Shown: positions 9,146 to 17,959, numbered from the stretch's first letter. The stretch: 64,000 nt of DNA from Bryobacterales bacterium (GCA_020846745.1 JADLDI010000043.1:1-64000); one strand, 5' to 3'. Made by a program: numbers and translations. The notes: generated by a model not told the origin, from the sequence alone.

Positions 9146-9334
9146 TCAGCCGTCCGTCGCGTGTAGCATCCCTCTCCAGCCCTGTCCCTGTCCGGCGGCC
9201 AGCATGGCCAGGCCCACCAGCTCTTCCGCGGCACGCCGCGCGCCCAGTATTCCTTGCAGCGCCTGGCGTCGGTCACCGTGCCAACTCACGGTGGTTCGGC
9301 TAGTGACGCAGCGCGTGGCCGGCATCCTCGCCAA
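9146..9334 (-). CDS. Possible small ORF between fucosidase and mtaB
   Basis: A 62-aa frame fills the 216-bp gap between the fucosidase stop and the mtaB start, 16 bp and 11 bp from its neighbours. The C-terminal half (RRAAEELVGLAMLAAGQGQG) looks like an amphipathic helix and uses GC-rich third positions as real genes here do. I recognise no family and no strong ribosome binding site. It could be a small protein, the remnant of a longer gene, or chance. Confidence 0.25.
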   Translation of the reverse strand: MARMPATRCVTSRTTVSWHGDRRQALQGILGARRAAEELVGLAMLAAGQGQGWRGMLHATDG

Positions 9335-9350
9335 TCGAGTGCGCGCTCGT

Positions 9351-10787
9351 TTAAGGCCGGCCGGTGATATCGAGAGCGATCACGCTCGCGATGCGGTCGG
9401 GCGCGGCGGAGCCTGTGTTGATGGTTGTCGCACCGGCGGCGCTGGTGACGGGCAGCGTCTTCCCGGTGGCGAGCAGGCGTGCCACGGCTAACTTGCCGCC
9501 ATTGACGGGAACCACCAGTTTGCCGTCCTTGGGCCAATCGAAGACGTGCAGATACAGGCGTGTCTTTCCGCCGGGCAGGGCTTTGCGCGTGCAGCGCCCC
9601 CAGTCGAGTTTCTGGAACGGACTGGCTGACGTCGCATAGATCGATTCGCCGTTGACACGCATCCAGGCGCCGATCGCTTTCATCGATTCAATACTTTCAA
9701 CAGGTACGCTGCCGTCCGCCTTGGGACCGATGTTGAGCAGGTAATTGCCGCCTTTGCTCGCGATATCGATGAGGTTGCGGATGAGGGTTTCCGCGGATTT
9801 CCAGTCGCGGTCGTGCTCGTTGTAGCCCCAGGTGGTGTTCATGGTCATGCAGGTTTCCCAATCGACACCCGGCATGCCGGTGGCGGGAATATGCTGCTCA
9901 GGCGTGATGAAGTCGCCGTATTTGGGATTCAGTTGAGGCGCGATGGCGGCAGTACCCATGCCGGTGAAGCCGGCTTCTGGGATGCGGAACAGGCGATTGT
10001 TCTGGATGACGCGCGGCTGCTTTGATCGCACCAACGACATGAGTTCAGTGGCACGCCAGGCCTGGTCACCCTGAAAGTCGACAGCACTGAAATCCCACCA
10101 CAAGATATCGATGGGGCCGTAGTTGGAGACGAGTTCGTTGACCTCGTCATGCAGGTACTGTTGGTAGATGGCATGGTTGCGCTTTCCGTTCGGATAAGGC
10201 GATCCCTTGAGCGGATGCGGCAACTGTTTGGAAAGGGCGTACTCGTACTGGTCGTGATGCCAATCGATCATCGAATGATAGAAGCCGACCTTGAGGCCTT
10301 CGGCGCGAGCGGCATCGACGAACTCCTTAATCAAATCGCGGTGCAGCACGGACCCGGCGTCATAATCGCTGACCTTCGAATCGTGCAGCGCAAAGCCGTC
10401 GTGGTGTTTCGACGTGAGGACAACGTACCGGGCTCCGGCTTCGCGGGCCAGGCGGGCCCATTCTCGGGCAAAGTTCGGCTTGGGCTTGAACTGTGGGATC
10501 GCACGTGCGGCGTAGGTGGCCGTGTCGGCCTTGACGCGTTGCTGAATCCACTCCATACCGCCTTTGTTGCCCACCGGCTTCCCTTCCCACGTTCCGGCCA
10601 GTGCGGAATAAAGTCCCCAATGGACAAACATGCCGAAGCGGGCCTCACGCCACCACTTCATGCGCGCATCGCGCTGCGCCGGCGTTTCGGGGGCCGGTTG
10701 GGCGATTCCTACTCGTGCGGCGCCGACAATCAAAAGTGCAATAACTGCAGCGCTCATCAACTTCTTAACGGATGCTGGGCCGGACAT
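9351..10787 (-). CDS. Secreted alpha-L-fucosidase (GH29)
   Basis: GH29 enzymes release terminal L-fucose from glycans with retention, using an aspartate nucleophile. The 478-aa product starts with a hydrophobic signal segment (LMSAAVIALLIVGAARVGIA, residues 10-29). Family signatures: RDARMKWWREARFGMFVHWGLYS near residue 38, YVVLTSKHHDGFALHDS near 120, then YGPIDILWWDF near 215, which carries the nucleophile, and WETCMTMNTTWGYN further on. A short beta-sandwich-like C-terminal part follows (LYLHVFDWP). It is the first gene of a minus-strand group with the small ORF and mtaB and is divergent from ppk1. It fits the plant- and fungal-polymer degrading lifestyle of soil acidobacteria. Confidence 0.93.
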   Translation of the reverse strand: MSGPASVKKLMSAAVIALLIVGAARVGIAQPAPETPAQRDARMKWWREARFGMFVHWGLYSALAGTWEGKPVGNKGGMEWIQQRVKADTATYAARAIPQFKPKPNFAREWARLAREAGARYVVLTSKHHDGFALHDSKVSDYDAGSVLHRDLIKEFVDAARAEGLKVGFYHSMIDWHHDQYEYALSKQLPHPLKGSPYPNGKRNHAIYQQYLHDEVNELVSNYGPIDILWWDFSAVDFQGDQAWRATELMSLVRSKQPRVIQNNRLFRIPEAGFTGMGTAAIAPQLNPKYGDFITPEQHIPATGMPGVDWETCMTMNTTWGYNEHDRDWKSAETLIRNLIDIASKGGNYLLNIGPKADGSVPVESIESMKAIGAWMRVNGESIYATSASPFQKLDWGRCTRKALPGGKTRLYLHVFDWPKDGKLVVPVNGGKLAVARLLATGKTLPVTSAAGATTINTGSAAPDRIASVIALDITGRP

Positions 10788-10892
10788 AATTCCAAGATAA
10801 CCGACTTTACGATACGGAAACCTGTATGGTGCACGGACTTGGAAAACAACTAAGCGGACCGGCGCGTTCTCCGTATCTTCTACACTGGGTTC

Positions 10893-13001
10893 ATGGCCGC
10901 CCGTGGACGTCGCAACGCCGCCGTCTCAACCCCCCCCGCCGCTATCCCTGCTGCGCCTTCCTTAAACGACCCCGCGCTGTACATTAACCGGGAATTATCG
11001 CTGCTCGAATTTCAGCGGCGAGTTCTTGAGGAAGCGCAAGATGCGGCGAATCCGCTGCTCGAGCGCATCAAATTCTTATCGATTCTCGGGTCGAACCTGG
11101 ATGAGTTCTACATGGTCCGTGTGGCGGGCCTGCAGAACCAGGTGGACGCCGGCATCCCGGAAACGGGTCCCGACGGCATGACGCCGGCCCAGCAACTGGA
11201 GGCCATCCGCGCCGCCTTTGTGGAACTCTGGGAAACCGCCCACGCCTGCCTGAGCGATCTGCTGGCGCAGTTGAAGGACCAGGATATTTTCGTCCTCAAC
11301 TACGACCAACTCTCGGATACGCAGAAAGAACTCGCCGATCTTTACTATCAGGAGACGATTTACCCGGTTCTGACGCCACTGGCCGTCGATCCGGGACGCC
11401 CGTTTCCGCACATTTCAAACCTGTCGCTGAATTTGTCCGTCCTGATTCGCGGCAAGGACGGCGAAGAGCACTTCGCGCGCGTGAAGGTTCCGGATACGCT
11501 GCCGCAACTGGTCCCCCTGCAAAGCTCGCGCAAAGCGAAGGGTCCACTGTCGTTTGTGTGGCTGGAGCAACTGATTCAGGCCAATTTGCAGGCTTTGTTC
11601 CCGGGCATGGAAGTTGTGGAGTCATACCCGTTCCACGTGACGCGCGATGCGGACTCCGCGATTCAGGAACTGGAAAGCGGCGACTTGCTTGAGACCGTAG
11701 AAGAGGGCGTTCGGCAACGGCGGTTTGGGGCGGTGGTGCGATTGATCGTTGAAGCGGGCACGCCGGATGGACTGGTCGAAATCCTCACGCAAAATCTGGA
11801 AGTGGACGATGCCGACGTGTATCGGCTGGATGGTCCGATTGCGTTGTCGCGGTTGCGCAATCTCGGCTCGCTTGATCGGCCTAATCTCAAAGACACTCCA
11901 TTCGTTGCCCGCCCCCTGCAGGCGAAGGCGGACGACGAAGACATCTTTGCCCAGATCCGCCGCGGCGATATCCTCTTGCATCACCCGTTCGATTCCTTCC
12001 AACCGGTGGTGGACTTCCTGCGGACCGCCGCGAAAGACCCGCAGGTGCTGGCCATCAAGATGACGCTGTACCGCGTGGGCCGGAACTCGCCGGTGGTGGA
12101 GGCGCTGCTGGAGGCCATGGAATATGGCAAGCAGGTAGCGGTGCTCGTGGAGTTGAAAGCGCGGTTCGACGAAGAGTCGAACATCGAATGGGCCCGGGCG
12201 CTGGAACGCGAAGGCGTCCACGTCGTTTATGGGTTGATCGGCTTGAAGATCCACGCCAAGGTGTGCCTGGTGGTACGGCGCGAAGGCGACGTGATCCGCC
12301 GCTATGTCCACATGTCGACCGGGAACTACAACGCCGTAACGGCTCATCTTTACACGGACCTTGGCTTGTTCACCTGCGACCCCGAAATTGGCGCCGACGC
12401 TTCGGACCTTTTCAATTACCTGACAGGTTACTCCGCCAAGTCGGATTACAAGAAGTTATTGGTGGCTCCGATCAATTTGCGCAAGAGCCTGGAAGGCCTG
12501 ATTTCCCGGGAAATTGATCACGCGAGGGCCGGGCGCGCCGGCCGCGTGATCTTGAAGGCGAATTCCGTCGTTGACGGCCGGATCATTCGCCTGCTATACG
12601 CCGCTTCTCAGGCTGGAGTCCAGGTGGATCTGATCGCACGCGGAATTTGCGCGTTGCGGCCGGGCGTTCCGGGCGTTTCGGACAATGTCCGGGTGCGCTC
12701 GATTGTGGGCCGCTTTCTGGAGCATTCGCGCATCTTCTATTTCCACAACGGCGGCGACGAGGAGATCTACCTCGGGTCGGCCGACATTATGCCGCGTAAC
12801 ATCAACAGGCGCGTGGAAGTGCTGTTCCCGATTCAGAAAACGGCGCTGCGCCGGCAGATACGCGACCGAATACTCTCTGTCTATCTGGCCGACAATGTGA
12901 AAGCGCGTCAGATGGATTCGCAGGGCGTTTACCGCCACGCGGCGCGGGCCGCCAACGAAAAGCCTATCAATGCGCAACTCGCATTATTGAAAGCACGGTA
13001 A
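10893..13001 (+). CDS. ppk1: Polyphosphate kinase 1
   Basis: PPK1 makes polyphosphate from ATP reversibly through a phosphohistidine. The 702-aa length is normal. N-terminal domain: YINRELSLLEFQRRVLEEA near residue 32 and LGSNLDEFYMVRVAG near 67. Catalytic domains: LKIHAKVCLVVRREG with His454, the expected phosphorylated histidine, HMSTGNYNAVTAHLYTDLGL after it, and FYFHNGGDEEIYLGSADIMPRNINRRVEV with the second conserved histidine His618. The start has no strong ribosome binding site. Seven bases separate it from the first PPK2 gene, so synthesis and use of polyphosphate are encoded together. No Pho-box was recognised upstream. Confidence 0.97.
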   Translation: MAARGRRNAAVSTPPAAIPAAPSLNDPALYINRELSLLEFQRRVLEEAQDAANPLLERIKFLSILGSNLDEFYMVRVAGLQNQVDAGIPETGPDGMTPAQQLEAIRAAFVELWETAHACLSDLLAQLKDQDIFVLNYDQLSDTQKELADLYYQETIYPVLTPLAVDPGRPFPHISNLSLNLSVLIRGKDGEEHFARVKVPDTLPQLVPLQSSRKAKGPLSFVWLEQLIQANLQALFPGMEVVESYPFHVTRDADSAIQELESGDLLETVEEGVRQRRFGAVVRLIVEAGTPDGLVEILTQNLEVDDADVYRLDGPIALSRLRNLGSLDRPNLKDTPFVARPLQAKADDEDIFAQIRRGDILLHHPFDSFQPVVDFLRTAAKDPQVLAIKMTLYRVGRNSPVVEALLEAMEYGKQVAVLVELKARFDEESNIEWARALEREGVHVVYGLIGLKIHAKVCLVVRREGDVIRRYVHMSTGNYNAVTAHLYTDLGLFTCDPEIGADASDLFNYLTGYSAKSDYKKLLVAPINLRKSLEGLISREIDHARAGRAGRVILKANSVVDGRIIRLLYAASQAGVQVDLIARGICALRPGVPGVSDNVRVRSIVGRFLEHSRIFYFHNGGDEEIYLGSADIMPRNINRRVEVLFPIQKTALRRQIRDRILSVYLADNVKARQMDSQGVYRHAARAANEKPINAQLALLKAR

Positions 13002-13008
13002 CTCTCGC

Positions 13009-13830
13009 ATGCTTGAGAAACTAAATCTCGACCGCAAACTGTCGCGGGAAGACTTCAAACAGATACTCCCCGGCCTGCAGCGCCGCCTGTACGACCTGGA
13101 GAAGGCGTGCTGGGATAACCAGATATCATCGATCGTACTGTTTGAGGGGTGGGACGCAGCCGGGAAGGGCGGTGCGATCTCAACTGTTACGCAGCGATTG
13201 GACCCGCGCGGGTTCAAGCTCTATTCGATTGAGTTGCCGCGTACTTTTGAGCAGCACCGGCCGTGGCTGTACCGGTTTTGGTTGAAGGTTCCCAATCGAG
13301 GCGAGATGGTGATCTTCGATCAATCGTGGTATCTGCGTGTAATGCGCATGCGCGTGGATAAGTTGGTGAGTGAGAAAGAGTGGCGCGCCGCTTATCAGGA
13401 CATCAACGAATTCGAGCGCATGCTCGCCGACGACGGCACAGTGATTATCAAGTTCTTCCTCCACATTTCAAAGAAAGAGCAGAAGAAACGATTCGAAGCG
13501 ATTGCGGACGATCCGCTGGAATCGTGGCGGATTGATAAAGAGGCCTGGCGGCAGCACCGGCAGTATGACCGGTACTTGGAGGCGGCTGAAGAGATGCTGG
13601 AGTTGACGGAATCGGGTTTCGCCCCGTGGACGATTGTCGAGGCAACGTCGCGAGGGTTTGCCCGTAAGAAGATCTTCGACACGATCATTGGCGCGTTGGA
13701 GCATCGCCTGGGCGATAAGACGCCCGAGCCAACGCAGATCAGCCTGGAAGACGCATCGCATGACGCCGAACTTCGTAGTGCGATGGAATCGCTCGACCGG
13801 CAGGACGCCGCCAGCGGGGAGGATCGCTAG
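13009..13830 (+). CDS. ppk2: PPK2-family polyphosphate:nucleotide phosphotransferase, divergent copy
   Basis: PPK2 proteins phosphorylate nucleotides from polyphosphate or the reverse. This 273-aa protein has the Walker A motif FEGWDAAGKGGAI near residue 45 and the RGFKLYSIELP strand. In the Walker B/lid region it reads IFDQSWYLRVMRMRV, where the neighbour and most PPK2 enzymes have IFDRSWYGRVLVERV, so a conserved Arg and Gly are replaced. The C-terminal part is longer and acidic. Its TAG is followed directly by the ATG of the second copy in the same frame. It could be a specialised or partly inactive partner of the next protein, as the N-terminal half of two-domain class II PPK2/Pap proteins is. 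Confidence 0.9.
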   Translation: MLEKLNLDRKLSREDFKQILPGLQRRLYDLEKACWDNQISSIVLFEGWDAAGKGGAISTVTQRLDPRGFKLYSIELPRTFEQHRPWLYRFWLKVPNRGEMVIFDQSWYLRVMRMRVDKLVSEKEWRAAYQDINEFERMLADDGTVIIKFFLHISKKEQKKRFEAIADDPLESWRIDKEAWRQHRQYDRYLEAAEEMLELTESGFAPWTIVEATSRGFARKKIFDTIIGALEHRLGDKTPEPTQISLEDASHDAELRSAMESLDRQDAASGEDR

Positions 13831-14577
13831 ATGCTCGAAGCCCTCGACCTTACCCGCCATCTGAGCCACGACGAATATGTCAAGCAACTAACTCGCCGCC
13901 AGATCCAGTTACGGGAACTGGGCTATCAGGTGTATTTGCGGAAACGTCCCGTCGTTATTGTGTTCGAAGGATGGGACGCCGCCGGCAAGGGCGGCGCCAT
14001 CAAGCGGATTACAGAGAAGATCGATCCGCGCGGCTATGTCGTTTATCCCATCTCCGCACCGCATGGGGAAGATAAGACACGTCACTATCTCTACCGCTTC
14101 TGGCGGAGACTGCCCGAGTTAGGGCAGATCGCGATATTCGATCGGTCGTGGTACGGACGCGTCTTGGTCGAACGCGTCGAAGGGTTCGCCCAGGAAGCGG
14201 AATGGAAGCGCGCCTATAAAGAGATCAATTCGTTCGAACGCCAGTTGACCGACTTCGGCGCGATCGTGGTGAAGTACTGGATTCACATAACCCGCGAAGA
14301 GCAGCTCCGCCGGTTTGAAGAGCGCCAGCAGATCGGCTACAAAGCCTGGAAGCTGACCGAAGAAGACTGGCGCAATCGCGAGAAGTGGGGCGCATACGAA
14401 GATGCCGTCAACGAGATGCTGCTGAGGACCAGCACACGCACCGCTCCGTGGCATCTGATCGAAGGCAATGACAAGTACTGGGCCCGGGTGAAGATCCTGA
14501 AGATTCTGACGCAGACGTTGTCGAAAGATCTCGACTATAAGGCGGCTGATCCGCTGAAGCGGAAGAACGGCAAGTAG
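13831..14577 (+). CDS. ppk2: PPK2-family polyphosphate:nucleotide phosphotransferase, canonical copy
   Basis: A 248-aa one-domain PPK2. Walker A is VFEGWDAAGKGGAIKRI near residue 46, Walker B/lid is AIFDRSWYGRVLVERVEGFA near residue 102, and the TEEDWRNREKWGAYEDAV and TRTAPWHLIEGNDKYWARVKIL segments are the conserved C-terminal nucleotide-handling part. Both PPK2 copies begin alike (MLE.L.L.R.LS), so this is a tandem gene duplication. It starts at the base after the upstream stop codon and is probably translated by reinitiation. Which nucleotide it uses (AMP, ADP or GDP) cannot be told by eye. Confidence 0.95.
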   Translation: MLEALDLTRHLSHDEYVKQLTRRQIQLRELGYQVYLRKRPVVIVFEGWDAAGKGGAIKRITEKIDPRGYVVYPISAPHGEDKTRHYLYRFWRRLPELGQIAIFDRSWYGRVLVERVEGFAQEAEWKRAYKEINSFERQLTDFGAIVVKYWIHITREEQLRRFEERQQIGYKAWKLTEEDWRNREKWGAYEDAVNEMLLRTSTRTAPWHLIEGNDKYWARVKILKILTQTLSKDLDYKAADPLKRKNGK

Positions 14578-14623
14578 CCAAATTTGGAGGGTCTTCCCAA
14601 ACCGCCTCAACTTACGCTTGATA

Positions 14624-14654
14624 TACGAAGATATTCGTAGTAATCTCTTCGTAG
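14624..14654 (+). promoter_or_regulatory. Putative BlaI operator overlapping the blaI start region
   Basis: A 16-base dyad TACGAAGATATTCGTA (14624-14639) is followed by another half-site CTTCGTAG (14647-14654) ending right at the ATG. BlaI/MecI repressors bind similar dyads (TACTA/TAGTA-like half-sites), often over their own promoter. Autoregulation is inferred. Confidence 0.55.
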
Positions 14655-15041
14655 ATGCCCGCGCCACCGCGACCGACTGACGCCGAACTCGAAATCCTTA
14701 CCATTCTCTGGACCCGTGGACCCTGTACCGTCCGCGATGTTCATGAAGCCGTGGTTCAGCGGAAACCTACGCAGTACACCACCATATTGAAGCTGATGCA
14801 GATTATGGCCGAGAAGGGGTTAGTGAAACGGGATCAATCCGAACGCGCGCACCGCTATGAGGCCGCGCGATCGAAGGAGTCGACACAGCGGCAGCTTGCG
14901 GGCGACCTGTTGAATCGCGCGTTCGAAGGCTCGGCGAAGAGCCTGCTAATCGGCGCCTTATCCGCGAAGAAAGCCTCGACGGAGGAACTGGCCGAAATGC
15001 GCCGGCTGTTGGACGAGTACGCAAAGGAGCACAAGCGATGA
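14655..15041 (+). CDS. blaI: BlaI/MecI-family transcriptional repressor
   Basis: A 128-aa winged-helix protein: PTDAELEILTILWTRGPCTVRDVHEAV is the typical N-terminus, YTTILKLMQIMAEKGLVKRD the recognition helix and wing, and the C-terminal helical part (LIGALSAKKASTEELAEMRRLLDE) the dimerisation region. Family members repress their own operon until a membrane M56 peptidase (BlaR1/MecR1) signals their cleavage. The next gene encodes such a peptidase and overlaps the stop (ATGA). In acidobacteria these pairs are very numerous and mostly not linked to a beta-lactamase, as here. Confidence 0.93.
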   Translation: MPAPPRPTDAELEILTILWTRGPCTVRDVHEAVVQRKPTQYTTILKLMQIMAEKGLVKRDQSERAHRYEAARSKESTQRQLAGDLLNRAFEGSAKSLLIGALSAKKASTEELAEMRRLLDEYAKEHKR

Positions 15042-16465
15042 TCTACGGCCTGGGCTGGGCGTTGATTCACTTTGTATGGCAAGGAACGGCCATCGCATTG
15101 GTGCTGGCGCTTGCGTTGGCGCTGGCCCGCTCGGGACGTGCGCGATATGCGTTGGCCTGCGTGGGATTGGCGGCGATGGCCGGTAGTTTCGGCGCGACGT
15201 TCATACTTTGGATGCCAGGCGCTAGCGGCAACTCTGGCGCAGTATCGTTCGCGCGGTCATCGGCGTCACCGGGCTTTGCGCTGGGCGCTCCGGGGTTCGA
15301 CTGGATGGCTCAACTGCAGTTCGCAATGCCATGGTTGGTTGCTTTGTGGATGGCGTGTGCCGCCATCTTGGGTGTTTATCGCGTGTTCGGATGGTTTGCT
15401 GTACGGCGGCTTCGCACCGTGGGTGTGTGTGTTCCGGGCGGCGCATGGAGGCAGCGCTTCGAACTGTTGCGGCAGCGCGCCGGAGTGTCACAGCCGGTGG
15501 TCCTGCTCGCGTCAGCCTTGGCAGAAATACCGATGGTGGTCGGCTTCCTCAAGCCAGTAGTCCTGTTGCCGGTCTCCGTACTAACGGCTTTACCTGCCGA
15601 GCAGTTAGAAGCAATTCTGGCGCACGAACTTGCTCATATTCGCCGCGCCGACTATCTGGTGAACTTACTGCAAACCCTCGTCGAAACTGTGCTGTTCTAT
15701 CATCCGGCGGTCTGGTGGACATCGCGAGTTATCCGGGTGGAACGCGAACACGCTTGCGACGACATCGTACTTGAACTGCAGGGCCATCCGCATAGTTATG
15801 CCAGCGCCCTGGTAAACCTGGAACATCAGCGCGCGGGGGCGCAGCGACTTGCCGTTGCCGCCACCGGAGGAGATCTTATGCATCGTATTGAACGTCTGCT
15901 TGGACAAGGCGAATCGGACAGGCGAGCGGCTTCGCTTCTTCCCGCGCTCGCAATCGTATTGGCGGCCTGCGGCACGCTCGCGTTCGCTTGGCAGGGCGCC
16001 ACGAAAGCAACTCCATACGAGAAATGGCTGAACGAGGATGTCGCTTACATTATCAAGCTCGATGAACGCAAGGCCTTTACGCGATTGCGCACCGATGAAG
16101 AACGCGATCGCTTCATCGAACAGTTCTGGCAGCGGCGCGATCCGACTCCGGGCGCCGCGCCGAATGAGTTTAAGGAAGAGCACTACCGCCGGATTGGCTA
16201 CGCTAACAAGCGATTCGGAACACAGTCGCGGGCGGGTTGGACTACTGATCGCGGCCGCATGTACATCACCTACGGTCCGCCGGATGAGATCGAGAGCCAT
16301 CCGCGTGACGGTTTCGAGAAGTGGCTTTATCACGAGATGAGAGGGCTCGGCGAGAGAGTCGTGTTCAGCTTCCATGACCCCGACAAGACCGGCGAGTATA
16401 GGATGAGCGGCCCTCCCAAGCCGCTTCATCCTCCCAAACCGATACCCCTCCACAAGTCTAAGTAG
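15038..16465 (+). CDS. M56 (BlaR1-like) membrane peptidase fused to a GWxTD domain
   Basis: The 475-aa protein starts with membrane segments (ALIHFVWQGTAIALVLALALALA; ALACVGLAAMAGSFGATFIL; FAMPWLVALWMACAAILGVY), then the zinc-peptidase site HELAHIRRADY (His196, Glu197, His200) with a downstream REHACDDIVLELQG. A further membrane segment (LLPALAIVLAACGTLAFAW, near residue 308) precedes a soluble C-terminal domain with WLNEDVAYIIKLDERKAF, RDPTPGAAPNEFKEEHYRRI, GWTTDRGRMYITYGPPDEIE: the GWxTD domain. There is no penicillin-binding sensor domain, so the GWxTD part, of unknown ligand, probably replaces it. It would sense an envelope signal and release the BlaI repressor by proteolysis. Confidence 0.9.
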   Translation: MIYGLGWALIHFVWQGTAIALVLALALALARSGRARYALACVGLAAMAGSFGATFILWMPGASGNSGAVSFARSSASPGFALGAPGFDWMAQLQFAMPWLVALWMACAAILGVYRVFGWFAVRRLRTVGVCVPGGAWRQRFELLRQRAGVSQPVVLLASALAEIPMVVGFLKPVVLLPVSVLTALPAEQLEAILAHELAHIRRADYLVNLLQTLVETVLFYHPAVWWTSRVIRVEREHACDDIVLELQGHPHSYASALVNLEHQRAGAQRLAVAATGGDLMHRIERLLGQGESDRRAASLLPALAIVLAACGTLAFAWQGATKATPYEKWLNEDVAYIIKLDERKAFTRLRTDEERDRFIEQFWQRRDPTPGAAPNEFKEEHYRRIGYANKRFGTQSRAGWTTDRGRMYITYGPPDEIESHPRDGFEKWLYHEMRGLGERVVFSFHDPDKTGEYRMSGPPKPLHPPKPIPLHKSK

Positions 16466-16922
16466 CCCGTGCTGCCAGTGCTCGTTTCAAACGCTCCCGT
16501 AGTAACTGAGTAATGGCGCGGTGGCACGTCAGGCATACGGTGCGGATATTATCGAGTCCGCATGTGCCGCCGCCCTCGGCCACCGGAATGATATGGTCGG
16601 CATCCCACAGATTTTTGCGGCGATTGAGTGGGACGCCTAACTCCTGGCAACGTAATTTATGGGCAGCCGGGTTGCGGCGGCGCAAGGTCCGTAACTCGCG
16701 CTCTAACTTCACGGTGTCGATGCCGCACCCGGCACAAACACCACGGTCGCGCTCGAACACCTTTTCGCGCAAGTAGCTCGGGTTGCTGCGCAGCTTCCAT
16801 TCGTGAACGCACATGTCGGAACAGAACGTCCGCCGGCGCCGTGGAATCGGTTTCTGGCACCACCGGCAGGCATCCAACCTGCCCTTGATCCATCCCCCGG
16901 CTAACTTGCGCTGGCTGGTCAC
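16458..16922 (-). CDS. HNH endonuclease domain protein
   Basis: The start is taken as GTG 16922, which overlaps the stop of the aldo/keto reductase gene (GTGA); the ORF-track start at 17054 would run back deep into that gene. The 154-aa protein has an N-terminal zinc pair CRWCQKP...CSDMC (residues 20-40), a second pair CAGC...CLTCH, and the HNH core LWDADHIIPVAEGGGTCGLDNIRTVC. Stand-alone proteins of this type occur widely and are of unknown biological role (repair, restriction or mobile DNA). Its 3' end overlaps the convergent M56 gene by eight bases. Confidence 0.85.
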   Translation of the reverse strand: MTSQRKLAGGWIKGRLDACRWCQKPIPRRRRTFCSDMCVHEWKLRSNPSYLREKVFERDRGVCAGCGIDTVKLERELRTLRRRNPAAHKLRCQELGVPLNRRKNLWDADHIIPVAEGGGTCGLDNIRTVCLTCHRAITQLLRERLKRALAARAT

Positions 16923-17863
16923 TGAAACGAAGCGATCTCCTCGATTTCCTGCGGCGATAGCCGGAACTCGGCCGCGCCGATCACGCCTTCCAACTGTCCC
17001 TTGTTTCGGAGACCCACAATGGCGGCGGTAACGGCCGTGTGGCGCAACGTCCACGCGATGGCGACTTCACCAGGCGTGCGGCCATGGCGGTCGCCGATTT
17101 CGCGCAGTTTTTCGACCAGGGCCAGGTTGCGCGACAGAAGCGGTTCCTGAAAGTTAGGCGTCCGCGGGCGAAAATCGTCGGGCGGCATCTGCGCAATCCG
17201 CTCGCGGGTCATCTTGCCCGTAAGCAGTCCGCTCTTCATGGGCGAATAAACGATAACGCCGATGTTGTTCTGCCGGCAATAGGGCAGCACGTCTGCCTCA
17301 ATGTCAGGTGTGATGATGTTGTACGGCGGTTGCAACGACGTGATCGGCGCGATGGCCGCCGCGCGCTTCAACTGCGAGACATTGAAGTTCGACACTCCGA
17401 TCCAGCGGACCTTGCCTTCTTCCTTCAGCCGGACCATCGTCTCCCAACCTTCTTCCACATCCTCGTCCGGTTCCGGCCAATGCATCTGATAGAGGTCGAT
17501 CACGTCCACCTTCAGGCGGCGTAGCGATTCCTCGCATTCGCGCCGCACGGAATCGCGCTTCAGGCTTTTGCCGATCTGCCGCTGCTCGTTCCACACGCGC
17601 GCACACTTGGTGAAGACGTACGGCCGGCGCGATACACCCTCCAGCGCCTTGGCGACCACCTCTTCGGCATGTCCGAGCCCGTAAACGGCGGCCGTATCGA
17701 TCCAGTTCAACCCGGCATCGAGAGCGGCGTGGATCGCGTCAATCGAGTCCTGATCCTCCTGATGCCCCCACCCAAAAGCCCAGTTCCCGCCCCCCATGGC
17801 CCACGCTCCAATGCCCAGCGGGGTAATGTGAAGATCGCTGTTTCCTAACTGCCGTGTCTGCAT
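16919..17863 (-). CDS. Aldo/keto reductase
   Basis: NADPH-dependent reductase with TIM-barrel fold, 314 aa. Visible signatures are GIGAWAMGGG near residue 18, LNWIDTAAVYGLGHAEEVVAKAL with catalytic Asp and Tyr, VFTKCARVW with the catalytic Lys, VDVIDLYQMHWPEPD with the His region, and RWIGVSNFNV. The C-terminal AIVGLRNKGQLEGVIGAAEF is the cofactor-binding end. The IDLYQMHWP pattern resembles the YajO/Tas/IolS-like group that acts on aldehydes or inositol-like sugars; the substrate is unknown. It is transcribed with the HNH gene. Confidence 0.93.
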   Translation of the reverse strand: MQTRQLGNSDLHITPLGIGAWAMGGGNWAFGWGHQEDQDSIDAIHAALDAGLNWIDTAAVYGLGHAEEVVAKALEGVSRRPYVFTKCARVWNEQRQIGKSLKRDSVRRECEESLRRLKVDVIDLYQMHWPEPDEDVEEGWETMVRLKEEGKVRWIGVSNFNVSQLKRAAAIAPITSLQPPYNIITPDIEADVLPYCRQNNIGVIVYSPMKSGLLTGKMTRERIAQMPPDDFRPRTPNFQEPLLSRNLALVEKLREIGDRHGRTPGEVAIAWTLRHTAVTAAIVGLRNKGQLEGVIGAAEFRLSPQEIEEIASFQ

Positions 17864-17959
17864 TCAACCATCAGACTAGCAGCAACTCGGCGATCGCCCA
17901 GATTGATACGATAAAGGTATGGCCTGGTAACGTAACCTACTTGTTCCACTAACCTCTCA

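Noticed and set aside
8769-9491. 240-aa plus-strand ORF spanning mtaB start and the gap to the fucosidase
   Set aside because: Arg/Pro/Ala-rich shadow across two real minus-strand genes.
13828-13833. TAG readthrough that would fuse the two PPK2 proteins
   Set aside because: Both halves start with their own MLE...LS N-terminus and an ATG follows the stop at once, so separate translation is simpler; left as a test in the findings.
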